Source: Cyanobacteria bacterium RM1_2_2 (GTDB taxonomy: Bacteria; Cyanobacteriota; Cyanobacteriia; Elainellales; Elainellaceae). From it: 41,782 bases of DNA. A model generated the notes under the pieces. That model was not told where the DNA came from. It worked only from the letters and a program-made list of their open reading frames with translations, and made no database searches. Every line of letters begins with the position of its first letter. Positions within the stretch are counted from its first letter, which is position 1. A program made the translations under genes and the position numbers. The DNA lies in assembly GCA_012033495.1 (NCBI GenBank), contig JAAUQT010000020.1:1-41782 (forward strand), read 5' to 3'. Shown here one piece after another: positions 24,436 through 33,881 of the stretch.

Positions 24436-24827
24436 TGGTTGTCGTAACCAGAGAACACAGAAATCTTGAGACATGAGGCAACAAGAACAAAAATGCTAAA
24501 GGCTTTACGGACTCCGTTACTACTTGCTACAGCCTGCACCGTAACAACACTTCGCGGGAGTTGATAAAACTAGCTTATCCCATAACTCTGGTGAAACCTT
24601 CCGCAGAAACCGTCGCATCTTGAATCTTGCTTCTAAACCATTTCTAAATTCGGCATCCCCTAATCACTATTCCTTTTTTAAGTATCATTTAGAGTTTCGT
24701 TGATTTACCCTCAATTATTGCTGGAACTAGCATCTGGAAATTCAGCCAGACTGCTGAACCTTTTCACTTGCTCAGGTGGTATCATTTTGCCCAATTAAAT
24801 ATTGCGTTTCTAACTTTTAGTTCAATC
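24436..24827. other. Intergenic stretch without recognisable gene
   Basis: Noncoding DNA between the 17-bp repeat and the dispersed repeat. No ORF, RNA or clear promoter is seen. The spacer as a whole (24201-25117) has no gene. Confidence 0.5.
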
Positions 24828-24955
24828 TTAAGGCGCGTTATTCATTCATGGTCAAACGCCTGCCGCATTAGCCGGATCGCACCCTACCTCACAAGCAGGT
24901 TAATGGCTCACTTGGCATGGTCAGAGTTTTAGCTGGAATGGATAACACCCCTAGT
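24828..24955 (-). repeat. Dispersed repeat family R, copy 3 (inverted)
   Basis: The reverse complement begins CTAGGGGTGTTATCCATTCC, continues AGCTAAAACTCTGACCATG, and ends with GCGATCCGGCTAATGCGGCA then GGCGTTTGACCATGAATG and AACGCGCC. It aligns along its length with copies 1 and 2 except for a variable central segment. It lies 160 bp upstream of cobS. Confidence 0.65.
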
Positions 24956-25117
24956 TCAGCAGATTGGAACGTGCCAAGGCAGGAGGGCCAACACTCTTAC
25001 TCAGGTGAGAGACTTTGTAGAGCCATCCGCAGTACAAAGTAGTTCGCAATGTAAACCACTTGAGAAAGAAGCGCTACAGTTGCTTAACGACCTACAACTG
25101 CTTAACGGCACTGAGCA

Positions 25118-25876
25118 ATGGAGCATCTGAGGGTGGGGTTTCTTGCAGCAATTGCCTTCTATACTCGACTACCCGTGCCGCTGGTAGGAACGCTAGATTT
25201 TCGTCGGGTTGCCTGTTTTGCGCCGCTGGTTGGTCTTTTAATTGGCGGACTACTGGCGTTGTTCGATCAAGGTTTAGCTTGGCTCAGCGTGCCTGCCCTG
25301 ACCCGAAGTGCAGTGATAGTGGTCAGTTGGTTAGCGCTTACCGGAGGGCTGCATTTGGACGGCGTGATCGATTCAGCCGATGGCTTAGCGGTTCCTGATT
25401 CAAGCCGTCGCTTGGCAGTGATGACCGAAAGTACAACTGGTGCCTTTGGCGTGATGGCGGCAATTATTTTAGTCTTGCTCAAGACCGCTGCGCTCACCGA
25501 TCTAACAAGCTGGCGTTGGTTGGCGCTTCCGGTTGCGGCGGGTTGGGGGCGCTGGGGACAGCAAGTTGCGATTGCCTGCTATCCCTACCTCAAACCGACG
25601 GGCAAAGGGGCTTTTCATAAAGCAGCAATTCGCTCTTTCTGGGATTGTGTGCCGTCGCTGCTGTTGCTGTTAGGACTCAGTTTTGCTCCCTGTGGCTTGG
25701 CGGCTCCTAGGTGGCAAGCAGCCGGATTAGTATTCGGCGCTGTCATTGCGGGCGGAGTTGCGGCTTGGTTCGCTCGGCAGTTGGGTGGGCATACAGGAGA
25801 CACCTACGGCGCAGTCGTCGAGTGGACAGAAGCCCTGCTGCTGGTTTGGCTGACTGTGGTGCAAAGTGCTACGTGA
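25118..25876 (+). CDS. cobS: Adenosylcobinamide-GDP ribazoletransferase (cobalamin synthase)
   Basis: A 252-residue integral membrane enzyme that joins adenosylcobinamide-GDP with alpha-ribazole (or its phosphate) at the end of cobalamin synthesis. Signatures are FYTRLPVP near the N-terminus, [14 protein letters not shown], the metal-binding [17 protein letters not shown] (residues about 76-92), and the end [20 protein letters not shown]. Six or so hydrophobic segments agree with the CobS topology. Cyanobacterial versions may make pseudocobalamin. I looked for a cobalamin riboswitch upstream and did not see the usual box. Confidence 0.93.
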   Translation: MEHLRVGFLAAIAFYTRLPVPLVGTLDFRRVACFAPLVGLLIGGLLALFDQGLAWLSVPALTRSAVIVVSWLALTGGLHLDGVIDSADGLAVPDSSRRLAVMTESTTGAFGVMAAIILVLLKTAALTDLTSWRWLALPVAAGWGRWGQQVAIACYPYLKPTGKGAFHKAAIRSFWDCVPSLLLLLGLSFAPCGLAAPRWQAAGLVFGAVIAGGVAAWFARQLGGHTGDTYGAVVEWTEALLLVWLTVVQSAT

Positions 25877-25995
25877 ATGCAAAGCCCAAAGAAGTTCTAT
25901 GACGGTTGATCGATCGCGGCATGGACAACCTCCACATCTCCTGCCATTCCCTGTTATTCTGAAAGAGGTTCACGGAACTTAACAGAATTTCTGAT

Positions 25996-26874
25996 ATGAA
26001 ATGTATCATCAACCGCCGCGCCCAGTTTTCGGCGAGCCATCGATACTGGCTACCAGAATGGACAGAAGCAGAAAATTTTGAGAAATTTGGGCGCTGTGCG
26101 CAAGCTCCCGGTCATGGCCACAACTACGTCTTGTTTGTCTCCATGGTGGGCGAACTCGACGAATATGGCATGGTGTTGAACTTGTCGGATGTAAAGCAGG
26201 TGATCAAGCGTGAAATCACCAGCCAGCTCGACTTTTCTTACTTGAATCAAACCTGGGAAGAATTCCAGCAAACCTTACCAACGACCGAACACATGGCACG
26301 GGTGATCTGGCAGCGCCTCGCGCCCTACCTGCCGCTGGTACGCATTCAGCTATTTGAACACCCTGAACTTTGGGCCGAATATGAGGGAAATGACATGGAA
26401 GCTTATTTGACCATTAGCACTCACTTTAGCGCCGCCCATCGGCTAGCATCGCCCCATCTCAGCTTGGAAGAAAACACTGAAATCTACGGTAAGTGTGCTC
26501 GCGTGAATGGGCATGGACATAATTACCATCTAGAAGTGACGATTAAGGGCGAAATTGATCCGCGTACTGGCATGATTGCCGATTTGGTCGCGTTTCAAAA
26601 CGCAGTGGATGATCACGTCGTCGAACCGATGGATCACACGTTCCTGAACAAAGATGTGCCTTACTTCGCCAACATTGTGCCCACTGCCGAAAATATTGCA
26701 GTCTACATTCGGGACGTTCTCAGACAGCCGATTCAAGAAATTGGGGCCCAGCTTCACAAAGTCAAGCTGATTGAAAGCCCAAACAATTCTGCCGAGGTTT
26801 ACTGCACAGATGCAGATGCATTGCCGACGCTCAACCAAACCCAAGCACGGATGCTAGCGCAAGCATCGGTTTAG
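25996..26874 (+). CDS. Tandem-domain 6-pyruvoyl-tetrahydropterin synthase / QueD-like protein
   Basis: A 292-residue protein made of two 6-PTPS/QueD domains. Domain 1 (residues 1-131) has FSASHRY with His15, GRCAQAPGHGHNY with Cys34, His40 and His42. Domain 2 (133-292) has FSAAHRL with His148, GKCARVNGHGHNYH with Cys167, His173 and His175. The three histidines bind zinc. The catalytic Asp-His pair is present in domain 2 (MDHTFLN), but domain 1 reads LDFSYLN with Phe80 in place of His. Family members make 6-pyruvoyl tetrahydropterin (biopterin) or carboxytetrahydropterin (queuosine). Each alternative fits: tgt lies 2.4 kb away and a pterin-type glucosyltransferase-like gene lies at 37 kb. Confidence 0.85.
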   Translation: MKCIINRRAQFSASHRYWLPEWTEAENFEKFGRCAQAPGHGHNYVLFVSMVGELDEYGMVLNLSDVKQVIKREITSQLDFSYLNQTWEEFQQTLPTTEHMARVIWQRLAPYLPLVRIQLFEHPELWAEYEGNDMEAYLTISTHFSAAHRLASPHLSLEENTEIYGKCARVNGHGHNYHLEVTIKGEIDPRTGMIADLVAFQNAVDDHVVEPMDHTFLNKDVPYFANIVPTAENIAVYIRDVLRQPIQEIGAQLHKVKLIESPNNSAEVYCTDADALPTLNQTQARMLAQASV

Positions 26875-27006
26875 TGAGTTTCGCTGGAGGCATCTGACTG
26901 AAGAGTTGGCGGGCATTGTGCCGTTCTCTATTCATTCCTTTTCCATCTTTGTCAATGAATGTCTCTTCTCTGGTTCTGATTCTTTTGCTGATCCCTTGCC
27001 GTCAAA

Positions 27007-27648
27007 ATGTCTGAAGATGCCCGCCAGTATGCGCCTGCCACTCAGCGGAATCAAGTGCCGATTCTGGAGGTGTTGCTGCAAGTGTTGCCACCCACAGGAA
27101 CCGTGCTAGAAGTTTCGAGTGGGACGGGCGAACACGCGATTTTTCTCGCCCCTCGGTTAGCCCCTCGCAAATGGCTGCCTTCTGATCCAAATCCGAGTGC
27201 GCGAGCCAGCATTGCGGCATGGCAGAGCTATCATCCAGTCGAGAATCTTTATCCGCCAATAGCCCTCGACGCAAGAGTGGCTCGCTGGAGCATCGAACAG
27301 CCGGAACTACCGCAAAGTATAGATTTCGAGCAAGACCCAATTCAGGCTATTGTAAACATCAATATGATCCACATTGCGCCGTGGTCAGCTTGCTTGGGCT
27401 TGTTAGCAGGCGCAAAGCGGATTTTGCCGACGGGCGGGGTTCTGTATCTTTACGGCCCCTATAAGCAAGGTGGCGAACACACTGCACCCAGCAATGCCGC
27501 TTTTGACCACAGCCTCCAAATGCAGAATCCAGAGTGGGGAGTCCGTAACTTAGAGGATGTAGTTGCAGCGGCTCAGGCAGAGGGGCTATCGTTTTTGCGC
27601 ACGGTGACAATGCCTGCCAATAATCTTTCTGTTATTTTTCAAGCCTGA
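27007..27648 (+). CDS. DUF938 family SAM-dependent methyltransferase-like protein
   Basis: A 213-residue DUF938 protein with the Rossmann methyltransferase motif I VLEVSSGTGEHAIFLA (residues about 34-49). It continues with WLPSDPN, QAIVNINMIHIAPWSACLGL, and LYLYGPYKQGGEHTAPSNAA, then ends LPANNLSVIFQ-type (here MPANNLSVIFQA). The family is annotated as SAM-binding methyltransferases of unknown substrate. The start is the ATG at 27007, which follows a spacer of 130 bp after the PTPS-like gene; both point the same way and may form a transcription unit. Confidence 0.88.
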   Translation: MSEDARQYAPATQRNQVPILEVLLQVLPPTGTVLEVSSGTGEHAIFLAPRLAPRKWLPSDPNPSARASIAAWQSYHPVENLYPPIALDARVARWSIEQPELPQSIDFEQDPIQAIVNINMIHIAPWSACLGLLAGAKRILPTGGVLYLYGPYKQGGEHTAPSNAAFDHSLQMQNPEWGVRNLEDVVAAAQAEGLSFLRTVTMPANNLSVIFQA

Positions 27649-27781
27649 TGTTTTTCAAGCCTGACAACTTTTGCCTGATAGCCTTTTGAAGGCGCGAATC
27701 GAGGTGTAAATCATGTGAGATCCATTCACCGAGATCCATCAGAATTTTTCAGAGCAAACAGCATTCACAGAGCAAAGCGGT

Positions 27782-28576
27782 TCATAGCGAACTAGAGTTA
27801 AAGCTAGCCGACTCGTCCATATTTTGCGGTAAATGAATGCCACACTCCTGCTTCAAGCCTTTGAAACGAGTATCACGTTCGTTTTCGTCGGTTGCCATCA
27901 GGGGGCGGCTAGAATGCCAGTCGCCAACCGTCACATAGCCTTCGTCAAACAGCGGGTGATAGGGCAGATTGTGGGCAATCAGATAGTCATAAACTGCCTT
28001 AGAAGACCAATTCAAGATCGGCAAAACTTTGTAGATTGCGCCTTGTAGACTCACAACATCTAGCGTTTTGCGATGCTCAGTTTGGCTGCTGCGAAGCCCG
28101 GTTAGCCAAGCGGTTGCCTTCAGTTCTTCTAGGGCGCGCTGCATCGGTTCAACTTTGCGAATCTGATCATAGCGATTCAGCGACTCAACATCGTTTTGGG
28201 CCCACAGTCGCCCATACAGCGCTTCCATGCGAGCCGGGCTAATCGGAGATTGGTACACCTTCAGATTAAGGTTGAGCCGTTGCGTTAGTTCATCAGCAAA
28301 AATGTAGGTTTTAGCAGGCAGATATCCTGTATCGACCCAAACCACCGGAATATTGGGCACGATTTGCGTAACGAGATGCAGCATCACCGCCGATTGAATG
28401 CCAAAGCTCGTGGTCATCACCAGCCCGTCGCCAAACTGCTCAACCGCCCACTTCACAATCTGAATCGCGTCCTGATCGTGAAGCTGTTGATTGGTTTCCT
28501 CGATGTTGAAGGTACTGGGATTGGAGGGGTGTTTCAGCCTCAAATGATTGATTGAAGAGGTAATTGGGCTTCCCAT
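27782..28576 (-). CDS. cysH: Phosphoadenylyl-sulfate reductase (thioredoxin)
   Basis: A 264-residue CysH, which reduces PAPS to sulphite and PAP with thioredoxin in assimilatory sulphate reduction. The PP-loop region is [15 protein letters not shown] (residues 54-68), then [14 protein letters not shown] (78-91), [14 protein letters not shown] and GDWHSSRP. The active-site Cys245 is in KQECGIHLP. The second cysteine pairs of the Fe-S APS-reductase form are absent, so PAPS rather than APS is the expected substrate. It is convergent with the DUF938 gene. Confidence 0.95.
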   Translation of the reverse strand: MGSPITSSINHLRLKHPSNPSTFNIEETNQQLHDQDAIQIVKWAVEQFGDGLVMTTSFGIQSAVMLHLVTQIVPNIPVVWVDTGYLPAKTYIFADELTQRLNLNLKVYQSPISPARMEALYGRLWAQNDVESLNRYDQIRKVEPMQRALEELKATAWLTGLRSSQTEHRKTLDVVSLQGAIYKVLPILNWSSKAVYDYLIAHNLPYHPLFDEGYVTVGDWHSSRPLMATDENERDTRFKGLKQECGIHLPQNMDESASFNSSSL

Positions 28577-28733
28577 GAGTTCAGTCTTGTTGCAGTAGAG
28601 TGCCGTCTCAAAAGTTGAGTCGCTGGATATCTAGCATACTCTCACAAATTCTACTCCTGATGAGGCGCAATCACCGATCGACCCTAGGTAGGGTTGACAC
28701 GAAGTTTTGTTAGATTATCTTGACATATTGCAC

Positions 28734-29642
28734 TCAAGCAGGTGAATTGACTCGAAGCCCCTGCACCGCAGCTAGTAAATCCTGGTGGATCGAGGCAGAA
28801 GTCGCCATAATCAACCCAGGACGCCAATAGTCTGAGCAAGAATGTAACGGCGGTGGTGGATCACCTGCATGAGTCGTGACAATACAGCCTGCTTCTTGAG
28901 CAATAAATGCCAGAGCCGCACCATCAATGAACTGCGCCCCCCGGCTCACGGCTCCTGCCAATTCACCTCGCAGCAACCCGCCAGAGTTGGGCACTTGAAC
29001 TTCTTTCGAGTAAGCATTGGCAATGTCAATCACCTGATAGCGATCGTTCAGTTGCGTTCTGAGAGCCTCCATCCCCCACCCCAAAAAGATTTTGGCATTG
29101 GGTGCGGCCGCCTCAACATCCAGAGGGCGACAATTCTCCAGTTCGTCATCCAGGCTCCCCTGCCAAGCGCCTTCGCCGCGCACGGCATAGCAATAGGTGT
29201 GTAAGGCTGGGAAAAGAGAAATTACCGCCTCAAACTCATCGCGGTTTAGCACGCTGAGAATGATCTGATAGTTAGAATGACCGTCTAAATAAAACTGAGT
29301 GCCATCAATTGGATCAAGCGTCACCAGGTAGTCGTCTTGTTCACCCAAATCGATCGCTCGAAAGTATTTAGTGTTGTAGGACTGTTCGTACTCTTCCCCA
29401 TAGAAGCGAATAGTTGGAAAGGTTCCCAGTAGCGCTACCTCCAGCATTGTTTGCACCGAGAGATCGGCATCACTCAAAGCGGCTGCAAAAAAGTTATCTT
29501 TGCCATCCTTATCTGGACGAGTTGCGATTCTCGCTTGAATCTGACGAGCATAAGCAGCAGCAGTTTTAAGGTATGGAAACAGGGCGGCTAGAATTTGGCG
29601 TGGAGTTGGTGAGGAGCGTGTTTGTGAGCCTGATTGAGTCAT
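28734..29642 (-). CDS. Inositol monophosphatase-family phosphatase
   Basis: A 302-residue member of the IMPase/FBPase/CysQ fold. The metal ligands lie in FYGEEYE (Glu83/84) and LDPIDGTQFYLDG (residues 109-121). The C-terminal part has GAQFIDGAALAFIAQEAGC. The family removes phosphate from inositol monophosphate, PAP or sugar phosphates; the exact substrate is unknown. It lies 157 bp upstream of cysH in the same orientation, and a PAP (CysQ-type) phosphatase would make sense there because CysH produces PAP; that is inference. Its start codon overlaps the stop of the DCC gene (ATGA). Confidence 0.82.
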   Translation of the reverse strand: MTQSGSQTRSSPTPRQILAALFPYLKTAAAYARQIQARIATRPDKDGKDNFFAAALSDADLSVQTMLEVALLGTFPTIRFYGEEYEQSYNTKYFRAIDLGEQDDYLVTLDPIDGTQFYLDGHSNYQIILSVLNRDEFEAVISLFPALHTYCYAVRGEGAWQGSLDDELENCRPLDVEAAAPNAKIFLGWGMEALRTQLNDRYQVIDIANAYSKEVQVPNSGGLLRGELAGAVSRGAQFIDGAALAFIAQEAGCIVTTHAGDPPPPLHSCSDYWRPGLIMATSASIHQDLLAAVQGLRVNSPA

Positions 29643-30202
29643 TGCCCTGAATTCTCCTCATTGAGACGACAGCGCCCGGTTGAATTGCCAGCAGATGCAT
29701 TGCCAGCAGATGCATTGCCAGCAGATCCATCACAGGCAAATGCATTGCCGACAGACTGCCGAGACGCAAGAAGGGTAGCAAGATCGGCTCGACCCGTGAG
29801 CGCCAGCCGTCGATCTGCCCAAATCCCATACAGGGCATCTGCCAGAGTACCAACTAGCGGCAGTTTGGTCGCAGCATAGACCCATCCCATCCCCAGAATT
29901 TCATAAACGCGGCGGAAAACTTCTACATTTTTAACGGTGCTGCCATCCGGTAAAACAGCATGAATGCGACCCATCGCCGTCTCAAAATCAACGCCGCCAT
30001 TTTCAGCAGGATTGTAATCCTGATCGGCAATGTCTACAAAGCAAACTAAGCCCCGTCCGGCATCTCGCTTTCGCAAAAAGTCAACTTCTCGGAGACATAG
30101 CGGGCATTCACCGTCGTAAAGCAGCTTGATTTTCCAGTTGGGAATAACCGATGGCGAAGTTTCGACAGCAAAAGGGGCAGGTTGGATATTTGATGAGGTC
30201 AT
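29639..30202 (-). CDS. DCC family thiol-disulphide oxidoreductase (DUF393)
   Basis: A 187-residue protein from the ATG at 30202, with the characteristic DxxCxxC motif in LLYDGECPLCLREVDFLRK (Cys33 and Cys36). The body GRIHAVLPDGSTVKNVEVF followed by RRVYEILGMGWVYAATKLP is typical of the DCC family, thioredoxin-like proteins of unclear partner. The C-terminal tail includes SAGNASAGNASAGN, encoded by a 15-bp DNA repeat. Its stop overlaps the start of the IMPase-family gene by an ATGA, so the two are cotranscribed. Confidence 0.85.
   Translation of the reverse strand: MTSSNIQPAPFAVETSPSVIPNWKIKLLYDGECPLCLREVDFLRKRDAGRGLVCFVDIADQDYNPAENGGVDFETAMGRIHAVLPDGSTVKNVEVFRRVYEILGMGWVYAATKLPLVGTLADALYGIWADRRLALTGRADLATLLASRQSVGNAFACDGSAGNASAGNASAGNSTGRCRLNEENSGQ
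29687..29731 (-). repeat. 15-bp tandem repeat within the DCC gene
   Basis: Three adjacent units of GCCAGCAGATGCATT (the third ends with a variation) keep the frame and encode the tail repeat AGNAS. It is a small in-frame expansion at a protein end. Confidence 0.75.
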
Positions 30203-30292
30203 AGAAAACGCATGAATTGGCTTTTCAAGCAAGAACTACCAACCACACCTTAGCATTATTAAGAAATTTAACAACTGCTTCACTTTGTAACT

Positions 30293-30408
30293 CGATCCTT
30301 CCCTAACCCTCCTGAACAAGAAGGGAACCGAGCCAAAGGTCTGAAGTCCCCCCGTTTTCGGAACTTGGGTCTACACGGTAGCCTTAAAAAGGGGGATTCG
30401 GGGGATCG
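30293..30408. repeat. MITE/REP-like element with imperfect terminal inverted repeats
   Basis: The left end CGATCCTTCCCTAACCCTCC is approximately the reverse complement of the right end GGGGGATTCGGGGGATCG. The interior contains CCCCCCGTTTTCGGAACTTG, of a kind I associate with spacers of many cyanobacteria. It is about 116 bp, without an ORF, within the 340-bp gap between the divergent DCC gene and the hypothetical gene at 30543. Confidence 0.6.
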
Positions 30409-30542
30409 CAAAGATAACAATCCTGAACCCAATCAAGACATAAAAAACGTGAATGAAGCAGCGATCCAGTTGGGTGATCTAGACGGCAGAGCGATTTAGA
30501 AATTGGTGATACGGTCATAGAACGACTCGTTTTTCGTCGCCT

Positions 30543-30989
30543 ATGGACATCACGCCACAAACCAAAAAGCTAATTGTCGCTATCCAAGCGCTCAAGCCTC
30601 AGTACACTGATCTAGCATCGACCGTCTTTATTGACTTTTACTGTCAGTGTAAGCAGGGATGCGATTACTTGTTTCCAGGTGGAATCAAAGAATCAGTTCG
30701 GTTGATTGACATTCTGAACTGGTTTCTGGAATGCGTAGACAAGGGCGAACCCATTCCGCTGATTCAGTTAATGTGGCAGGATATCGTTGGGCCAACTTTG
30801 AGTGAATATCAAGAAGATGAGCAAATTGAAAAGCGTCTCTTGAGAGCCTTCCAATCTGATTTGCATCACGTTCTCGCTACCTGGGACAAAGCCACTTTGC
30901 CAAGCGGTGGCGTTCGGCTGATCCTGCGAGATCTGCTGAATGACATCCACAAGTTGGAACAGGTTCATGCTTCTGGAGTTAGCACTTGA
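30543..30989 (+). CDS. Hypothetical protein
   Basis: A 148-residue soluble protein with no recognised domain. It begins MDITPQTKKLIVAIQALKPQ and appears largely helical. A cluster YCQCKQGCDYLFPGG has three cysteines (around residues 34-40). The remainder is amphipathic, with VRLIDILNWFLECVDKG and LRDLLNDIHKLEQVHASG. There is no signal peptide or membrane segment. It is convergent with rsgA. I make no functional claim. Confidence 0.6.
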   Translation: MDITPQTKKLIVAIQALKPQYTDLASTVFIDFYCQCKQGCDYLFPGGIKESVRLIDILNWFLECVDKGEPIPLIQLMWQDIVGPTLSEYQEDEQIEKRLLRAFQSDLHHVLATWDKATLPSGGVRLILRDLLNDIHKLEQVHASGVST

Positions 30990-31043
30990 AAGGCTAGAGC
31001 AAGTCTTGACCAAACGGCAAGGTTTAACCTCAAGCTAATTTGC

Positions 31044-32156
31044 TCAATCTGCTTCCACTTCCAACTCGTCTACGTCTTGATACAAAGTCTGTAAGCCTTG
31101 CTTCTCAGTCCGGCGAGAGGGACGACGATATTTCTTAGCCGCCAGTTTGGGTTCTGCCTTCAGTTGTCCGTCGCCTTTAGACTTCACTTTAGTTGTAGCT
31201 TCTGCGTCACTGGATCGATCGAGGGTTTGTTGGTGAGCGATCACCTCTTCAAGAAACGTGAGGTAGTGCTCATAGCGCTCCCAATCACCCCGCACGGCAC
31301 AGTTTGGCTCATCTCGATGCAGACAGTCAGCAAACTGGCAATCCGCTTCGGCGCGGCGCTGGCGAGCTTCTGGAAAATAGTGAGCAAGCTCAATTGGTGC
31401 ACAGGATAAATCGGGTTGGTTAAAACCGGGCGTATCGGCTAAAAAACCGCCGGTGGGTAACTCAAATAACTCAACGTGACGAGTTGTATGGCGACCACGC
31501 CCCAATTTCCCGGAAACCGCGCTAGTCCGAAGGTCTACTTTGGGAATTAAACGGTTAATTAAGCTCGATTTGCCGACACCAGACGGCCCTGAAACCACTG
31601 TCGTTTTGCAACTTAATGCTGCTAGCAGTTCCGAGAATCCTTGCTCTTGAGGAAGGCTGATCAGCAACGGATGATAGCCCCACTGCTGAAGCCGACTGAT
31701 CCACGCTGCTTGGTCTGCTGTCGAAACCAGATCACTTTTACTGAGACAAAGGCAAATTGCTAGCCCAGTAGATTCTGCCTTCACCAAAAACCGGCTCAAC
31801 TGCATTGGCTCTAAATTTGGCTCTGCCAGCGCAAACACCAGCAAAATCTGAGTCGCGTTGGCAATCGGCGGACGATCTAACTCTGTTTTGCGGGGAAACA
31901 CTTCAGCAATAGCACCGCGCCTACCCTGCCAATCGGGTTCTTCTACTTGAACTTGATCTCCAACCATGACTCGCTGCCCAATCTTTTTCAACCGCGTTCG
32001 ACGAGTACACAGCAGAAAAGACAGAGCCGCATCGGCAGGAGCAGCAGGCAGGTCTAATTTGACCCAGTAATAATTGGCCTGAACAGCCAGCACAGTTCCA
32101 GTGAGCGGGTCGAGTTCTAACTGAGAGTCGAGTGAATCAGCTAAATCAGCACTCAT
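31044..32156 (-). CDS. rsgA: Ribosome small-subunit-dependent GTPase A (RsgA)
   Basis: A 370-residue circularly permuted GTPase that works in 30S maturation. After an OB-fold N-domain (residues about 18-90), the G motifs occur in permuted order: G4 LSKSD (138-142), G5, then G1 GPSGVGKS (190-197) and G3 DTPG (241-244). The zinc-binding part has Cys273, Cys278, His280 and Cys286 (CQFADCLHRDEPNC). The Lys/Arg-rich C-terminus (KKYRRPSRRTEKQG) is probably RNA-binding. It is last of the leftward grpE-dnaK-dnaJ-tusA-rsgA series, 107 bp after tusA. Confidence 0.95.
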   Translation of the reverse strand: MSADLADSLDSQLELDPLTGTVLAVQANYYWVKLDLPAAPADAALSFLLCTRRTRLKKIGQRVMVGDQVQVEEPDWQGRRGAIAEVFPRKTELDRPPIANATQILLVFALAEPNLEPMQLSRFLVKAESTGLAICLCLSKSDLVSTADQAAWISRLQQWGYHPLLISLPQEQGFSELLAALSCKTTVVSGPSGVGKSSLINRLIPKVDLRTSAVSGKLGRGRHTTRHVELFELPTGGFLADTPGFNQPDLSCAPIELAHYFPEARQRRAEADCQFADCLHRDEPNCAVRGDWERYEHYLTFLEEVIAHQQTLDRSSDAEATTKVKSKGDGQLKAEPKLAAKKYRRPSRRTEKQGLQTLYQDVDELEVEAD

Positions 32157-32263
32157 CGCTCATTATCCTCTAGATAACACCCTAGATGATCAATTAGATG
32201 ATCCATCAGATCACCCATCGGTCGCTCATCGCTTCCTCAAAATTTAGCCTCAAGGATTTAATC

Positions 32264-32524
32264 TCAACATTCGACAGGCGCTAGCGCTGGACGACGGACT
32301 TGCAAGGCGAAAAAATTGCTGCGATCTTCAATCTGCTCGACATCGTAGCCTGCCATTTTTAAGCTGTCGGGCACTTGCTCGATCGGCTCTCCTGGATCAA
32401 GCCACACTTCGAGGAGGGAACCAGCCGGCATTTTCTCTAATCGGAGTTTGGCGCGCACAAAGCTAAGGGGGCAGGGTACGCCTCGCAGATCCAGTTGAGC
32501 ATCAGGCTGAGTCGGAGCAGTCAT
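32264..32524 (-). CDS. TusA-family sulphur carrier/sulfurtransferase
   Basis: An 86-residue protein of the TusA (SirA/YeeD) family. The core [20 protein letters not shown] contains the conserved CPxP-like Cys-Pro pair (Cys18), the persulphide carrier site. The rest, [20 protein letters not shown], forms the usual beta sheet. It is translated by overlap with dnaJ (ATGA, 4 bases). Its exact sulphur acceptor (tRNA thiolation or other) is unknown. The place directly behind dnaJ is, as I recall, conserved in cyanobacteria. Confidence 0.9.
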   Translation of the reverse strand: MTAPTQPDAQLDLRGVPCPLSFVRAKLRLEKMPAGSLLEVWLDPGEPIEQVPDSLKMAGYDVEQIEDRSNFFALQVRRPALAPVEC

Positions 32525-33651
32525 CCGCGAAATAGCCCTCCCAGGAAGCCTTCAATTCCGCCGCCCTTACTGAGGCGATCACCCCGAATTTTCGCCAATT
32601 TCTCTAGATGCTCGCGTTCTTCCGTATTGATGCGGGTTGGAATATCAATTTGGATGGTTAACAAGTGATCGCCCCGACTAGCAGAGTTGCCTAAGCGCGG
32701 CACGCCCCGATCTTCCAACGTCAAAACCGTATTGGGTTGAGTGCCTGGATTAATGACGACTTCAACCGGCCCATCCACTGTTTCAACTTCAATCCGGTCG
32801 CCTAAAATGGCTTGAAGGTAGCTGATTTTGACTTCTGAGAGGATGTTGATCCCATCTCGCTGGAATTTGGCATCTTCATTGACGAACAGATAGACGTAGA
32901 GATCGCCCGCTGGGCCGCCGCGTTGTCCGGCATCACCTTCACCCGATACCCGCAACCGAGTACCGTTGTCTACCCCAGCCGGAATCGTGATTTTGAGTTT
33001 TTTGGCTTCCTGCTTTTGACCGCTACCGCCACAGCTATCACATTTGTCCTCAATCACCTGACCATTGCCATTACAAGTCGGACAAACTGAAACCTGAGTA
33101 AAGCTGCCAAAAGGAGTACGAGTTGCTCGGCGTACCTGCCCTGCGCCACTGCAAGTGGGACAAACTCGCGGTTGAGTGCCCGGTTTTGCCCCGATGCCTT
33201 TACAAACCATACAGGTTTCTAGATGGCTGATCCGAATCTCCTTCTCACCGCCGAAAACCGCCTCGCGGAAATCAAGCTTCAGATCCAGCCGGAGGTCATC
33301 TCCACGGACAGGGCCGGCCCGCCGCCGTGACTGTTGCCCCATACCTGTAGAAAAGCCGCTGAAAAAGCTTTCAAAAATGTCGGCAAAACCGCCCAGATCG
33401 CTAAAGTCTTGATAGCCAGCACCAGCCGCCGACCCAACACCGGCCTCGCCAAACCGATCATAGCGAGCTTTCACCTCTGGGTCAGAGAGCACCTCATAGG
33501 CTCGATTGATCTCCTTGAACCGTTCTTCGGCTCCTGGATCTTTGTTGACATCTGGATGGAACTTGCGGGCTAACCGTCGATAGGCACGCTTGATCTCCTC
33601 CTTGTCTGCACTGCGCGAAACACCGAGGATGTCGTAGTAATCACCTGCCAT
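32521..33651 (-). CDS. dnaJ: Type I co-chaperone DnaJ (Hsp40)
   Basis: A 376-residue full-length type I DnaJ. The J-domain is at residues 4-70, with HPD at 32-34 that stimulates DnaK. A Gly/Phe-rich part follows ([14 protein letters not shown]), then four zinc repeats [24 protein letters not shown] and CDSCGGSG, and the substrate-binding C-terminal domains. It is 230 bp downstream of dnaK and overlaps the tusA start. It is part of the DnaK system with GrpE. All elements are intact. Confidence 0.97.
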   Translation of the reverse strand: MAGDYYDILGVSRSADKEEIKRAYRRLARKFHPDVNKDPGAEERFKEINRAYEVLSDPEVKARYDRFGEAGVGSAAGAGYQDFSDLGGFADIFESFFSGFSTGMGQQSRRRAGPVRGDDLRLDLKLDFREAVFGGEKEIRISHLETCMVCKGIGAKPGTQPRVCPTCSGAGQVRRATRTPFGSFTQVSVCPTCNGNGQVIEDKCDSCGGSGQKQEAKKLKITIPAGVDNGTRLRVSGEGDAGQRGGPAGDLYVYLFVNEDAKFQRDGINILSEVKISYLQAILGDRIEVETVDGPVEVVINPGTQPNTVLTLEDRGVPRLGNSASRGDHLLTIQIDIPTRINTEEREHLEKLAKIRGDRLSKGGGIEGFLGGLFRG

Positions 33652-33881
33652 AGAGCGCTTCAGAGAAGGGGAATGAAGGGGGACAAATAAACAAATAAAT
33701 GGAGCAGAAGAGCAAAGGCTTAGCTCAGGCTATCATACCCGATTGCTAACCAACTTGCTTTCTACTCCATCCTAAACTAATCAACTCACGAACGGTTTTA
33801 CATTCTAGCCAGGGCGAAGCAATTCAGTCAGCGATTTTTCGATGCCGCTCGTTTGATCCCAAGCCGAATGTTTTACCCTGA

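Noticed and set aside
24956..25117. Cobalamin riboswitch in front of cobS
   Set aside because: I looked for the B12 box (GCCACTG) and its supporting helices and found only a weak GCCAACACT; not enough to call.
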